Shown: positions 24,878-34,608, counted from the stretch's first letter. The stretch is DNA of 50,128 nt from Bacteroidota bacterium (GCA_018267315.1 JAFDYS010000058.1:1-50128), one strand, 5' to 3'. Made by a program: numbers and translations. The notes: generated by a model from the sequence alone, not told the origin.

Positions 24878-26326
24878 TCATTTTACCCCGGCAATGCGCT
24901 TGAGCATATTTCTGAAAATGAAATAATGAAATGGGAGCATGGCGTACCAATAGTTGCGGCCGGCAATGCCGTGCGGACGAAAAGTGGCCGTTTGTTTAAG
25001 CAGGCACCGGTTCTCATTCTGAACAATGGAGAATTCAAGCCATGCCTCACCAGGCAGTTTCATCTCAGCAAATAGCAACAGGCGGTTATTCTTTCTGTCA
25101 GCAAGCAACACTCTCCAAAAGTCAAGAGATTCGCCGGGGCGGATGTCTACATCGCTCCGCCTTCCCCGGCTCATGCCTACTCCGCCAATCAGTTTGTCAA
25201 GCATACCCCGTATCCGCCAAAGCATATCGGCATAGTACCAGCCATGTTCACCGCCGATGCCAAAAATGCGATCGGAAACTTCCTTCACTTTGTCGCGGTC
25301 AATCTCAATCCAGCGGCGGTCGCGGTAGCAACCATTCACGGGTACCTCGATAAACTGATTGACGTCCAGGCGCGACAAACTGCTCGATGCCGCATCAGTC
25401 CAGCTCGACGCCACCATGTTTTGCTCGATGCGCATGAACGCCATCCTGATCGCTTCTCTGTATGAGAACAATTCCTGCGGAATCACTTCCTGTATCGAGT
25501 GGTCCTTGCATACCACGTCGTTCTTCATGCTGTGTACCAGTTGCCTGGCGATGGAGAAATTCGCCGATGTGGTGAAGTAGATCCAATACAGGGAGAGCCC
25601 GGGAAAGATGACAGGAAAGGTGACGATGTACCGTTTATAGCCACGCACTTCGGCATATTGCTGCAGCATTTCCTTGTAGGTGAGCACATCGGGGCCGCCG
25701 ATTTCGAAGCATCGGTTCATGGCCTTTTCATTCATCAGGATCCCGCTCAGGTAGTTCATCACGTTGCGGATGGCGATTGGCTGGCAACGGGAGTTGAGCC
25801 AGCGCGGCACAATCATCAGCGGAAGTTTTTCCGTAAGGTCGCGGATTATTTCAAACGAGATGCTTCCCGATCCCACGATGATTCCCGCTTCGAGTATGGT
25901 ATAGGGGATTCCGGAATTCATAATGAGTTCCTTCACCGCCCGCCGCGCATGCAGATGGCTCGACAGCAACTTCTCATTGCTGATACCACTCAGGTAAATG
26001 ATTTGCTTCACCTTCGTGAGTGAAGCCACCAGCACGAAACAGCCCGCGGCACGTGATTCGTATTCGCGCAGCGTAGTGGTGGTGTCGCCGAGGGAATGAA
26101 TGAGGTAATATGCCGCATCGAATTCTTTTCCCCCGAAATTTTGCAGAGCATATTCCGGCTTTAGAAAATCGAACTCAATGATCTTGATTTTTTCGAGCAG
26201 GTTGCCCGCCGGCCGGAACCGAAACTGATCCCTCACCACGCAGGTGACTTCATGGCCATTTTCCACCAGTACCGGCAGCAGCCGCATGCCGATGTATCCG
26301 TTGGCGCCTGTAAGTAAAATGCGCAT
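24878..26326 (-). CDS. NAD(P)-binding SDR-like protein with DUF2867 domain
   Basis: A 482-residue protein. The N-terminal half is an extended (atypical) SDR with the motif MRILLTGANGYIGMRLLPVL (G-x-x-G-x-x-G) followed by 'YYLIHSLG' and 'YLSGI'. The C-terminal part (about 330-480) matches DUF2867, with 'YADMLWRIRGMLDKLIGGVGM' in its core and R-R-x-D-V-D downstream. Proteins with this two-domain layout are widespread and mostly uncharacterised; some are annotated as NAD-dependent epimerases. No substrate can be inferred. A TACATTTG box lies at 26352-26359, 25 bases before the ATG. Confidence 0.88.
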   Translation of the reverse strand: MRILLTGANGYIGMRLLPVLVENGHEVTCVVRDQFRFRPAGNLLEKIKIIEFDFLKPEYALQNFGGKEFDAAYYLIHSLGDTTTTLREYESRAAGCFVLVASLTKVKQIIYLSGISNEKLLSSHLHARRAVKELIMNSGIPYTILEAGIIVGSGSISFEIIRDLTEKLPLMIVPRWLNSRCQPIAIRNVMNYLSGILMNEKAMNRCFEIGGPDVLTYKEMLQQYAEVRGYKRYIVTFPVIFPGLSLYWIYFTTSANFSIARQLVHSMKNDVVCKDHSIQEVIPQELFSYREAIRMAFMRIEQNMVASSWTDAASSSLSRLDVNQFIEVPVNGCYRDRRWIEIDRDKVKEVSDRIFGIGGEHGWYYADMLWRIRGMLDKLIGGVGMSRGRRSDVDIRPGESLDFWRVLLADRKNNRLLLFAEMKLPGEAWLEFSIVQNENRCLLKQTATFRPHGIAGRNYWYAMLPFHYFIFRNMLKRIAGVK

Positions 26327-26351
26327 GAATGGAGGTCTTAACTGTTTTGTT

Positions 26352-26359
26352 CAAATGTA
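26352..26359 (-). promoter_or_regulatory. -7 box of the DUF2867 gene
   Basis: The minus strand reads TACATTTG (TAnnTTTG) 25 bases upstream of the ATG. No TTTG was found at the expected -33 distance. Confidence 0.45.
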
Positions 26360-26514
26360 TGCGACTTGCTTGTTTTTGATATATGTTTTTTGTCATATCG
26401 GCACACACGGCAATAAACATCATAACGGTCAACTCATTCGCATTTGTCGAAAGGATCAATGCGCGCGTATAAATTAGCGGGAAGACAGAAATTTCCTTTG
26501 CTAATTTTCGGCAA

Positions 26515-26637
26515 ATGAATCAACCTGATCCTCCTCCGGGATTATTCAAGAGCTGGACACGGCTCTATTGGCTCGTAGTCATCTGGCTGGCGGCCCTCAT
26601 CATCCTCTTTCAACTTTTCACCTCTTATTTCTCATGA
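26515..26637 (+). CDS. 40-residue single-helix membrane microprotein coupled to the symporter
   Basis: The ATG at 26515 opens a 40-codon frame ending at TGA 26635-26637: MNQPDPPPGLFKSWTRLYWL then a hydrophobic helix VVIWLAALIILFQLFTSYFS. The stop codon overlaps the ATG of the symporter (ATGA, 26634-26637), the arrangement of translational coupling. A proline-rich cytoplasmic N-terminus, a 'W..LYWLV' entry and one helix resemble the short membrane proteins that I recall seeing beside sodium/solute symporter genes (compare YhdT with PanF). The coding status rests on this overlap and the helix. It would be an accessory or stability subunit; that is inference. Confidence 0.7.
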   Translation: MNQPDPPPGLFKSWTRLYWLVVIWLAALIILFQLFTSYFS

Positions 26638-28325
26638 GCACTGCGGATTGGCTTGTATTGGCAGGAACGCTTCTGAGTATAGTGATCTATGGCGTGTACC
26701 GCAACCGGCAGCAGAAAAACCTGGATGCTTACCTGCTCGGAAACAAATCACTCAATTGGTGGCGCGTTGGATTTTCAGTGATGGCCACGCAGGCCAGTGC
26801 GATCACTTTTCTTTCAGCCCCCGGTTTGGCATACACGGATGGAATGCGGTTTGTCCAGTTTTATTTCGGACTGCCCCTGGCGATGATTTTCATCTGTGTT
26901 TTTTTTCTTCCCATTTATCACCGGCTGAAAGTTTACACGGCTTATGAATACCTGGAGAGCCGCTTCGATTTGAAGACCCGCTCGCTTACCGCTTTGCTTT
27001 TTCTCACGCAACGCGGATTGGCAGCAGGCATCACCATTTATGCGCCGTCAATCGTTTTGTCATCACTCCTTGGCTGGAACATTTACTGGACTAATCTTTT
27101 CATGGGAGGGCTTGTAATACTCTATACCGTAAGCGGCGGATCAAAAGCAGTATCGCTCACGCAATTGCAGCAACTCTTTGTGATTTTCACCGGCATGTTC
27201 GTCGCCGGGTATATGGCGGTGAAGCTGTTACCCGATGACACAGGCTTTTCTGATGCACTGATGGTGGCGGGAAGCATGGGTAAAACGCATGTGATCACGA
27301 CCGGCTTTGATTGGAATGACCGGTACAATATCTGGAGCGGATTGATCGGCGGATTCTTTCTTGCACTCTCCTACTTCGGTACGGATCAGTCGCAGGTGGG
27401 CCGGTATCTCTCCGGCAAATCATTGGGTGAAATGCGATCCGGTCTGCTCATGAATGGCATGCTGAAAATCCCCATGCAGTTTCTCATCCTGCTCATCGGG
27501 GCGCTCGTGTTTGCATTTTACCAGTTCCATCCTGCACCGGTCTTTTTTAACAACGGGGAACTTCAAAAAGTACGAACCTCGGATCAGGCAGCTGCATTCA
27601 GTGAAATTGAAAAACAACAACAGCAGCTTTCAGTGCTTCGGGAGGAAAAATCACATGAATTGATACGCGCCATTCATGAAAAAGATGAACAACTGGAAAA
27701 AACTGCTAAGGAAGACCTGAAACAACTGGATGCAAAAGGAAAGCAATTACGGACTGATGCTATCGCTATCATTAAGAAATCAAACCCGGCTGCAGATGCT
27801 AATGACACGAACTATATCTTTCTCAATTTCGTGCTTGAATACCTCCCGCACGGACTGATCGGGTTGCTGATTGCACTCGTGTTCTGCGCTTCATGGAATT
27901 CCACCACTGCGGAATTAAGTTCTCTGGCTTCCACCACCGTGGTTGATATTTACAAGCGATCAGTAAACCGATCGGCTTCTGACGGGCACTACGTTTTTGC
28001 ATCACGGGTTGCCACGGTCATCTGGGGATTTTTTGCTATCGCTGTAGCCATGATTGCCAACCAACTGGGCAGTTTGATTGAAGCAGTGAACATTTTAGGA
28101 TCTCTTTTCTACGGTACTATACTCGGTGTTTTTCTCACCGCATTCTTTCTCAAGCGGGTGAGCGGACATGCCGTATTTGCCGCAGCCATTTTTTCCGAGC
28201 TCATCATCATCCTCCTTTATTTCAGCAATGCAGTGGCCTTTCTCTGGCTGAACATGATCGGTTGCGCTTTGGTTATGTTCACTTCATTATTGCTGAGTTT
28301 CTATTCCGGAACTTCACGAAAATAA
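26634..28325 (+). CDS. Sodium/solute symporter (SSS family)
   Basis: A 563-residue transporter from the ATG at 26634 (MSTADWLVLAGTLL). SSS features: 'YLLGNKSLNWWRVGFSVMATQASAITFLSAPG' in TM1-2 (core G-N-K-S-L-N-W-W), 'YEYLESRFDLKTR', and 'YFGTDQSQVGRYLSGKS' in the sodium-site region. A charged, Gln/Glu/Lys-rich coiled-coil insertion spans about residues 315-390, between two membrane segments, ahead of 'FASWNSTTAELSSLASTTVVDIY'-like TM (core N-S-T-T-A-E-L-S-S-L). The substrate is not predictable; relatives carry sugars, amino acids or carboxylates. The frame is open 22 codons upstream, but that overlaps the microprotein. A bidirectional terminator follows directly. Confidence 0.92.
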   Translation: MSTADWLVLAGTLLSIVIYGVYRNRQQKNLDAYLLGNKSLNWWRVGFSVMATQASAITFLSAPGLAYTDGMRFVQFYFGLPLAMIFICVFFLPIYHRLKVYTAYEYLESRFDLKTRSLTALLFLTQRGLAAGITIYAPSIVLSSLLGWNIYWTNLFMGGLVILYTVSGGSKAVSLTQLQQLFVIFTGMFVAGYMAVKLLPDDTGFSDALMVAGSMGKTHVITTGFDWNDRYNIWSGLIGGFFLALSYFGTDQSQVGRYLSGKSLGEMRSGLLMNGMLKIPMQFLILLIGALVFAFYQFHPAPVFFNNGELQKVRTSDQAAAFSEIEKQQQQLSVLREEKSHELIRAIHEKDEQLEKTAKEDLKQLDAKGKQLRTDAIAIIKKSNPAADANDTNYIFLNFVLEYLPHGLIGLLIALVFCASWNSTTAELSSLASTTVVDIYKRSVNRSASDGHYVFASRVATVIWGFFAIAVAMIANQLGSLIEAVNILGSLFYGTILGVFLTAFFLKRVSGHAVFAAAIFSELIIILLYFSNAVAFLWLNMIGCALVMFTSLLLSFYSGTSRK

Positions 28326-28326
28326 A

Positions 28327-28350
28327 AAAGCGGGCACTGCGGCCCGCTTT
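28327..28350. terminator. Bidirectional intrinsic terminator
   Basis: AAAGCGGGC (28327-28335) pairs with GCCCGCTTT (28342-28350). The stem is preceded by a run of A and followed by T-rich sequence, so it can stop both the symporter transcript (+) and the DUF2911 transcript (-), which converge here. Confidence 0.8.
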
Positions 28351-28369
28351 CTCATTTACACGTTTTCTG

Positions 28370-29215
28370 TTACTTCATTTTTGCTTTTGCTGTAGCAATG
28401 GTTTGGTTATTGGTGAAGATATGTCCGGTGTCGTCAGACTTTATGGCCATATCCCTCGCAGCGGTAGCCGTTTCAAGGGCTTCTTTGTACTTGCCCATGG
28501 CCAGTTCCATCTTGGCTTTTTCCGTTAGCATGTAATACGCATCGGGGCGTGCGACAATAGCTTTGTTCACCCATTCATACGCTTTGTTTACATCGTGACC
28601 GTTTTCGAAATAATAATAAGCCGCCTGCCAGTAAGGTGGCTTGTCCCCTTTCATGGCTTCATCAATCTGGGCCATAACCCGCGCATCGGTATTGGTGGTA
28701 ACATGGAAACTCACTTTCGTTTTATCCCACGCCAATTCAACATCGCACGCATCATTCTTGATGTTGGCCACATTGATCATAAAAGTTTCAACGGGTGAGG
28801 AGAGCGTGGTTGACTTCACTTTTACTCTCAGGAAATCACTCTTGCTGCTGTAGCCAAATGATCCCCACAATGCCGTGTCCGTTGAAAGTACGATGGTCCA
28901 GCTTTGCTTGCCGGGAATGGTGTAAAGAGCATATTTGCCCGCCGGCACTTTATTGCCTTCGATCTGTACCTCATCGCCGAAGTAAATCTTCGTAGCGGAA
29001 TTTGCACCCGTTCTCCATACGGAATCGTAGGGAACAAGTCCGCCGAAAATATCACGACCCTTAACGCCCGGGCGACTGTATTCAATCATAATTTTTGAAG
29101 TGCCGAATTCCTGATCCACTTTGCATGTGGGGCTGGCTCTCGGAAAATTTACGGTTTGAGCATTCACTGAGATAGCGAACACTACCAAAACGAAGAGAGA
29201 AAATGTTCTAATCAC
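28370..29215 (-). CDS. DUF2911 domain-containing secreted protein
   Basis: A 281-residue protein with signal peptide MIRTFSLFVLVVFAISVNAQ. The DUF2911 region (about 22-165) carries 'YSRPGVKGRDIFGGLVPYDSVWRTGANSATKI' (core R-P-x-x-K-G-R-x-I-F-G) and 'VPAGKYALYTIPGKQSWTIVL'. The C-terminal part (about 195-281) is helical with TPR-like 'AYYYFENGHDVNKAYEWVNKAI' and 'AKMELAMGKYKEALETATAA' motifs. The function is unknown; the family is common and secreted in Bacteroidota. It is divergent from the APC permease, with 49 bases between starts. The leader has TATCTTCG, an imperfect -7 box. Confidence 0.92.
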   Translation of the reverse strand: MIRTFSLFVLVVFAISVNAQTVNFPRASPTCKVDQEFGTSKIMIEYSRPGVKGRDIFGGLVPYDSVWRTGANSATKIYFGDEVQIEGNKVPAGKYALYTIPGKQSWTIVLSTDTALWGSFGYSSKSDFLRVKVKSTTLSSPVETFMINVANIKNDACDVELAWDKTKVSFHVTTNTDARVMAQIDEAMKGDKPPYWQAAYYYFENGHDVNKAYEWVNKAIVARPDAYYMLTEKAKMELAMGKYKEALETATAARDMAIKSDDTGHIFTNNQTIATAKAKMK

Positions 29216-29264
29216 GGTTTGTTTACATTTAGACGGCGAAGATAATGCATGATGTCCGGTACGA

Positions 29265-30662
29265 ATGAATCAGCCGAATAGGTTAGAAAACGAACCTGCC
29301 AAACCCACCCAGGAGCGAGTGATAAAAGAACTGAAAAGAGAAATCTCTTTGTTGCAGGCCACCTCCATCAACATGATTGATATGGTGGGCATCGGTCCTT
29401 TTGTTACTATTCCGCTCGTTATGGGAAAGCTCGGTCCGCACTTCCTTTATGCATGGATTCTTGGCGCGCTGATCTCGTTCATTGATGCATTTATCTGGAG
29501 TGAATTGGGCTCGGCATTTCCCAAAGCAGGAGGCAGTTACAATTTCCTTAAAGAAGAATACGGGCCGAAGTGGGGAAAACTGTTCTCATTTCTATTCGTG
29601 TGGCAAACCATCATTCAGGCGCCATTGGTAGTTGCCAGCGGAGCTATTGGTTTTGCGCAGTATGCATCCTACCTTTTTCCTTTGGATGAATTAGGCCGGA
29701 AAGCGGTGAGCGGCACCCTCGTGATTGTGCTTGTCATCATCCTGTACCGTGAAATCAAAACCATCGGACGCATCAGCGTGATGTTATGGATTAGTGTAGT
29801 GCTCGTCCTGATCTGGCTCATCCTGGCTGGTTTCACTTATTCGTCGCCGGCCGCGGGATGGCTTGAGGGATCGCTCGCCTTTCCTGATTTGAGCCCGTTA
29901 TTTTTTGTTGCATTGGGATCCGCTTCTGTGAAAACCATTTACAGCTATCTCGGCTACTATAATGTGTGCCACCTCGGGGGTGAAATCAGAAAGCCGGAAG
30001 TGAATATCCCCCGAAGCATTTTCATTTCAGTGGCAGGAATTACGGGGCTATATCTGATGCTTAACCTGAGCATCGTAAGAGTGATTCCCTGGCAGGATGC
30101 GCAACACTCCTCCTTCATTGCCAGTGATGTCATCGGCCGCACTTTCGGACATGAAGCCGGAATGGTGGCAACGGCCCTTGTGCTGCTCATTGCATTCTCT
30201 TCCTTGTTCGCTGTGCTTTTGGGTTATTCCCGAATTCCGTATGCCGCGGCCCTTGACGGACAATTTTTTGCTGTGTTCGGAAAACTCCATCCTACTAAAA
30301 ACTTCCCTCACATTTCGCTGCTCGCCCTGGGTGGACTGGCTTTTGTTTTCAGTTTATTATTCAGACTCTCTGATGTTATCACCGCCGTGCTTGCCATGAG
30401 GATTGTGGTACAGTTTATCGGGCAATCAGCCGGTGTGATTATACTGCGACGAAGAACCGGAGGATCGCATTTGAAATTCAGAATGCCCCTGTATCCCTTT
30501 CTGGTTTTGCTTGCAATTGCAGTTTGGTGTTACATCTTCATTTCTACCGGAAAAACTTTCATGATCTCCGGAGGCATCATGCTTCTTTGCGGACTGCTTG
30601 TTTTCATTTTGAAACAGAGAATAGAAACCACCCGCGGCGGTCGTCAGTACACTGAAGAGTGA
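29265..30662 (+). CDS. APC-superfamily amino acid permease
   Basis: A 465-residue membrane protein with about 12 predicted helices. The first helix carries 'INMIDMVGIGPFVTIPLVMG', a variant of the G-[AS]-G-I-G substrate-binding loop of the APC family, and 'ELGSAFPKAGGSYNFLKEEYGP' follows, with the conserved P-x-x-G-G-x-Y. It would import amino acids, or exchange them, in symport with protons. The specificity cannot be read from sequence. The N-terminal 25 residues are hydrophilic. It is transcribed alone; the 200 bases after it show nothing recognisable. Confidence 0.93.
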   Translation: MNQPNRLENEPAKPTQERVIKELKREISLLQATSINMIDMVGIGPFVTIPLVMGKLGPHFLYAWILGALISFIDAFIWSELGSAFPKAGGSYNFLKEEYGPKWGKLFSFLFVWQTIIQAPLVVASGAIGFAQYASYLFPLDELGRKAVSGTLVIVLVIILYREIKTIGRISVMLWISVVLVLIWLILAGFTYSSPAAGWLEGSLAFPDLSPLFFVALGSASVKTIYSYLGYYNVCHLGGEIRKPEVNIPRSIFISVAGITGLYLMLNLSIVRVIPWQDAQHSSFIASDVIGRTFGHEAGMVATALVLLIAFSSLFAVLLGYSRIPYAAALDGQFFAVFGKLHPTKNFPHISLLALGGLAFVFSLLFRLSDVITAVLAMRIVVQFIGQSAGVIILRRRTGGSHLKFRMPLYPFLVLLAIAVWCYIFISTGKTFMISGGIMLLCGLLVFILKQRIETTRGGRQYTEE

Positions 30663-30862
30663 TTTTCTCAAATGGCAGATCGCATTCAGCAATGGACGCG
30701 GTAAAACTCAGGAGCATTATTTCCCTGTTCGCAGATTTCAATTACTTCACAGGATTCGCCACTTCTACATTTGCTGACACACTCCGAAGTACTCTGGCTC
30801 AATTCAGATGAAAGTTGTCCATGTGCATGCGGAATTCAACACAAACTCAAAATCTTTTTGCC

Positions 30863-33172
30863 ATGAAACAAATCACATTACTTTTTGCTTCTCTGTTAAT
30901 TGCCGCCTGCACTTTTGCAGGAGTATCCATCGATTGGATGCGCATGCCTGACCTCGCCGCCAACAAAGGCACTGCTATTGCCCGCGACGCCTCGGATAAT
31001 GTTTACACCACCACTTCAACGGGTTCGATTATTCTTGAAAAAAGGAACCGCTTTGGCGACCTTCAGTGGCAGGTTACATCCTTCACTTCGCTTCCGTTTA
31101 ACTACGAGTTCCCGGTATCGATCCATATTGACCCGCATGGCAATGCTGTGGTGGTTGGTTATCGCCACACCGTTTCCAGTGAAGGACATTTTGCCAATGC
31201 GCTGATCGTGCTCCAATATAACACTGACGGAGGCCTGATTTATAAGAAGAACTTTGAGGGAACCTATTCCTATTTTAACAACAGCCAGTACTGGACCAAG
31301 GTGTCGAGTCAAATGGATGCCGGCGGAAATTTGTACATCGGTACAGCCGGCAGCGTTACCGGTTATCCTTCTGCTGGATTCAATGCTATCAAAGTGTCAC
31401 CTTCAGGAAATATTGTCTGGGTTAGTACCAAGCAGTTCAGTTCTCCCACACTTTTTCATTTTGTAACGAGCATGCGCTTGAAAGGAAGCTCTCTCGGGTT
31501 AACGGGTGTCACCAGTTATTCAAGCGCCAACGCGACAACCTGGGTGCTCGATACTACAGGGACGGATCACTGGAATGCAATCACCGATGGCATCCAGGGA
31601 AAGGATCTCGCCTTTGATGTCGTGGGTAACACCTATATGCTCACCTGGATCTCACCAAATTTCTCGGGTGACATAGCATTGTACAAGTTTGATGCAAACG
31701 GAATTCAAATGTGGTTCAAGACCTATGACTTCGGAGGCAGTGATCTCGCTTCAAAAATCGAAGCAACGCCCGATGGAAATTTCGCCATCATGGCTTACGG
31801 AAACAAATACCCCAATGGCAGTTTGTACGTGGATTGGCTCACATTGAAAGTGAATAAGAACGGAACGCTTCTCTGGTCAAAACGATATGACACGCACACC
31901 GGCAATGATGAAATTCCCTATGCCATAAGTGTTGATGCTTCTAACAATGTATATGTAACAGGCATTGGAGGGCCATACCCCGGCGGACCTATTCTAAGTG
32001 CCCGGCAAATGGTGACCGTTAAGTATGCGAAGAATGGGGTGCCCCAGTGGTCAACCACCCTCGACACCTTAAGTGAATTCAATGCCGGAGTTGGAATTGC
32101 TATTGCCACTGACGGAAGTTTGTTCGTCGTCGGCAGTGTAAATACATTTATCGTGCATTACCTCAATCATAGCGGAACTGATGTTTGCACTGCACCTACC
32201 GATCTTTCAACTACAGCAATAACCGAAAACTCTGCGACTCTTCATTGGTCAGCCGTTGGCAATGCTTACTTGTATCACATTCAGTTCAAGCCATCGACGT
32301 CAACCATCTGGCAGCAGCTTTCCACAGATGCTACTTCCTATACACTCAGCTCTTTATTCCTCGGAACAAGTTATGATTTCAGAATTGAAGCCGTTTGCAC
32401 CAGTAGCCCAACCGGCTATTCAGCGATTCAGCAATTCACTACACTCGGCACGGGTTACTGTGAAACCGGCGGACTGGATGCATCACTCGAGTGGATTGAT
32501 CTCGTCTACATCAACACGCTTTTAAACAGCACCATCGGAAGTGAAGGAGTGGGATATGTAGATTATACAAACCTCAGCACCGACTTGATCCAGGGCGGCA
32601 CATTTGACATAACACTCAGTGCGGAAATGAGCGGAGGTAACTACTACGAGGTTTGGCGCGTGTGGATTGATTACAATCAAGATGGCGATTTTGAAGATTC
32701 GGGAGAGAAAGAGGTGGGATACAAATCGAATCAGATTGGATGGGAAACGCACACATTCAGCGTTCCTTCAACCGCCACCGTGGGACAAACCAGAATGCGC
32801 GTGTCAATGAAAAACAGCACGGCGCCAACTCCTTGCGAAACCTTCGCACGCGGGCAGGTGGAAGATTACAGCATTAATATTCTGCCTGCAAAATCATGGG
32901 AAAACAATTCCATCATCCCTGCATGTTCAGCTATCCGTGTGTTAGTTTTCCCGAATCCTGTGACTGAAACTGCATCCGTAGCAATAGTGGGTCAAACAGA
33001 AAAATTGAGTGTGCAGTTACTTGATCTCACCGGCAGAGTTTTGCTTGCTCAGGAGTGGACATCCACAGAAAATCACATTCTCAGCATGAATTCATATGAT
33101 GCTGGCATTTACCTATTACGTGTTACAGATGAACTTGGAAATGTAGCAACCACCCGAGTGGTGAAGCAATAA
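30863..33172 (+). CDS. Secreted multidomain protein: propeller, FN3, GEVED, type A T9SS domain
   Basis: A 769-residue protein from the ATG at 30863 (MKQITLLFASLLIAACTFAG); a frame extension of 16 codons upstream is hydrophilic and is rejected. Cleavage after TFAG or lipidation at the Cys are both possible. Domains: SBBP-like beta-propeller (about 25-440) with blades such as 'KFDANGIQMWFKTYD' and 'KVNKNGTLLWSKRYD'; fibronectin type III (about 442-525, APTDLSTTAITENSATLHW); GEVED domain (about 530-670), with WIDYNQDGDFEDSGE forming a calcium-type D-x-N-x-D-x-D loop and ending GQVEDYSI; and a type A sorting domain (about 690-769, FPNPVTETASV...). No enzyme motif. Probably a surface adhesin or sensor-like protein, similar in plan to the protein at 10425-12020. 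Confidence 0.85.
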   Translation: MKQITLLFASLLIAACTFAGVSIDWMRMPDLAANKGTAIARDASDNVYTTTSTGSIILEKRNRFGDLQWQVTSFTSLPFNYEFPVSIHIDPHGNAVVVGYRHTVSSEGHFANALIVLQYNTDGGLIYKKNFEGTYSYFNNSQYWTKVSSQMDAGGNLYIGTAGSVTGYPSAGFNAIKVSPSGNIVWVSTKQFSSPTLFHFVTSMRLKGSSLGLTGVTSYSSANATTWVLDTTGTDHWNAITDGIQGKDLAFDVVGNTYMLTWISPNFSGDIALYKFDANGIQMWFKTYDFGGSDLASKIEATPDGNFAIMAYGNKYPNGSLYVDWLTLKVNKNGTLLWSKRYDTHTGNDEIPYAISVDASNNVYVTGIGGPYPGGPILSARQMVTVKYAKNGVPQWSTTLDTLSEFNAGVGIAIATDGSLFVVGSVNTFIVHYLNHSGTDVCTAPTDLSTTAITENSATLHWSAVGNAYLYHIQFKPSTSTIWQQLSTDATSYTLSSLFLGTSYDFRIEAVCTSSPTGYSAIQQFTTLGTGYCETGGLDASLEWIDLVYINTLLNSTIGSEGVGYVDYTNLSTDLIQGGTFDITLSAEMSGGNYYEVWRVWIDYNQDGDFEDSGEKEVGYKSNQIGWETHTFSVPSTATVGQTRMRVSMKNSTAPTPCETFARGQVEDYSINILPAKSWENNSIIPACSAIRVLVFPNPVTETASVAIVGQTEKLSVQLLDLTGRVLLAQEWTSTENHILSMNSYDAGIYLLRVTDELGNVATTRVVKQ

Positions 33173-33421
33173 GTAAAATGAGATACGTGGTGAATGATCA
33201 AATTCCGCAAGTCGCGGCTTGAAGGATTTTTCCCTGATACACCCCCTTTGCGAAAGACAGTTCAATCAATTACTCATTGGTATAAGGACAGAACTTTCGG
33301 TGAGAATCGAATCCCTGGCAAAGAAATTTTACGGCTCACATAAGAAATTCTCCCTTCCGGAGGAAAGTCATCTTGTTTCTATTAATCAAAAGACATATTT
33401 GTGCGCAAATCAAAAATCATC

Positions 33422-34591
33422 ATGAAAACTTTATTCACCTTTTTGATATGCATTTTCATTGCCACCCTTGCAAGCGCACAAACATGGAGCAATCTCAACG
33501 TAACCCTTAACGGATCGCCGCTTGCTGTTTTTGTCACTCCGCAGGGTAAGGTAATGGTAGCAGGCACCGGCGGCCTATTCGCCACCAGCACTGACGATGG
33601 AGAAACCTGGTCACAAATAGATGCAAGTGATGGCGAAGACATTGAAGATATTCATTTCTTCAATGAAAACGACGGACTGATTCTTATCAAGGACGCTGTA
33701 TTACTTACAAGTGATGGCGGAATAAGCTTCCCGCTTATTGCGCCCCTGTCGGGAGAATTTAGTGACCTCACTTTTTCCGATGCCCTGCATGGCTGGGCAG
33801 TTGGTAAAGACGGTGCAGTGAATTATACCAGTGACGGCGGACAATCATGGAATAACCAAAACGCCGGAACCGGCCAGGATCTTGAGTGCATTGCATTTGC
33901 AGATAACACGCTCGGACTTACCGTGGGAACTAACAGTGTTGCAAGACTCACCACCAACGGGGGCAGTAATTGGTCAAATGCAGGGGTCAATGGTAATGAG
34001 GATTTTGCTGCGGTGGCATTCCCCGATATCAATCATGCATGGATTGCAGGCGGCGGGGGTGAAATTTTTGCAACTACCAACGGCGGCTCTTCCTGGTCGC
34101 TGCAATTTCCTCCAGTAGAAGAAGATTTTTTGTGCATGAGTTTTATTGATGCCTCCACCGGCTTTATTGGAGGTGATAATGGCACCATTATCAGTACGGA
34201 GAACGGCGGCGAAAACTGGAATCTGAATTCGACCACCGTTTCTGAACGCATCAATGACATCTTCATGCTAAGTGCTGACCACGGATTTGCTGTTGGAGAT
34301 AATGGCACCGTTTTGCGTTTAGGGTCTGTGTCAACCGGTATTCCTCAGTCCACTAAATCATCCTTTACTGTGTTTCCCAATCCATCCTCTGACCGAATTC
34401 TCATTGAACAGAAAGGCCTTCGATTGATCCGTATTGATTTGAAAGATTTACGGGGAGATTTAATTCAAAGCATGATTCCCGCGGGGGAATCGTCTATGAT
34501 TTCTCTTGTGAATCTTCCAAATGGTATCTACACCATTACCTGCATTCATGCTGATGGATCGAGGAATACTTCCAGGGTGGTGAAGTTATAA
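33422..34591 (+). CDS. Secreted Ycf48/BNR-repeat protein with type A T9SS domain
   Basis: A 389-residue protein from the ATG at 33422 with signal peptide MKTLFTFLICIFIATLASAQ. The body holds about six blades of a Ycf48-like propeller: TSDGGQSWNNQ, TTNGGSNWSNAG, TTNGGSSWSLQF and TENGGENWNLNS (Asp-box/BNR type), each followed by 'FAVGDNG'-like strands. The sorting domain occupies about 305-389 (FPNPSSDRILIEQKG ... RVVKL). Ycf48 homologues in phototrophs help photosystem assembly, but here the fold is simply an exported propeller of unknown ligand. It converges on the transaldolase gene with a terminator between them. Confidence 0.86.
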   Translation: MKTLFTFLICIFIATLASAQTWSNLNVTLNGSPLAVFVTPQGKVMVAGTGGLFATSTDDGETWSQIDASDGEDIEDIHFFNENDGLILIKDAVLLTSDGGISFPLIAPLSGEFSDLTFSDALHGWAVGKDGAVNYTSDGGQSWNNQNAGTGQDLECIAFADNTLGLTVGTNSVARLTTNGGSNWSNAGVNGNEDFAAVAFPDINHAWIAGGGGEIFATTNGGSSWSLQFPPVEEDFLCMSFIDASTGFIGGDNGTIISTENGGENWNLNSTTVSERINDIFMLSADHGFAVGDNGTVLRLGSVSTGIPQSTKSSFTVFPNPSSDRILIEQKGLRLIRIDLKDLRGDLIQSMIPAGESSMISLVNLPNGIYTITCIHADGSRNTSRVVKL

Positions 34592-34608
34592 GTGAGAAGA
34601 CTGATCGC

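Noticed and set aside
33219..33425. A 68-codon open frame before the Ycf48-like gene
   Set aside because: No recognisable domain, no promoter box and no conserved feature; it overlaps the start region of the real gene in another frame.
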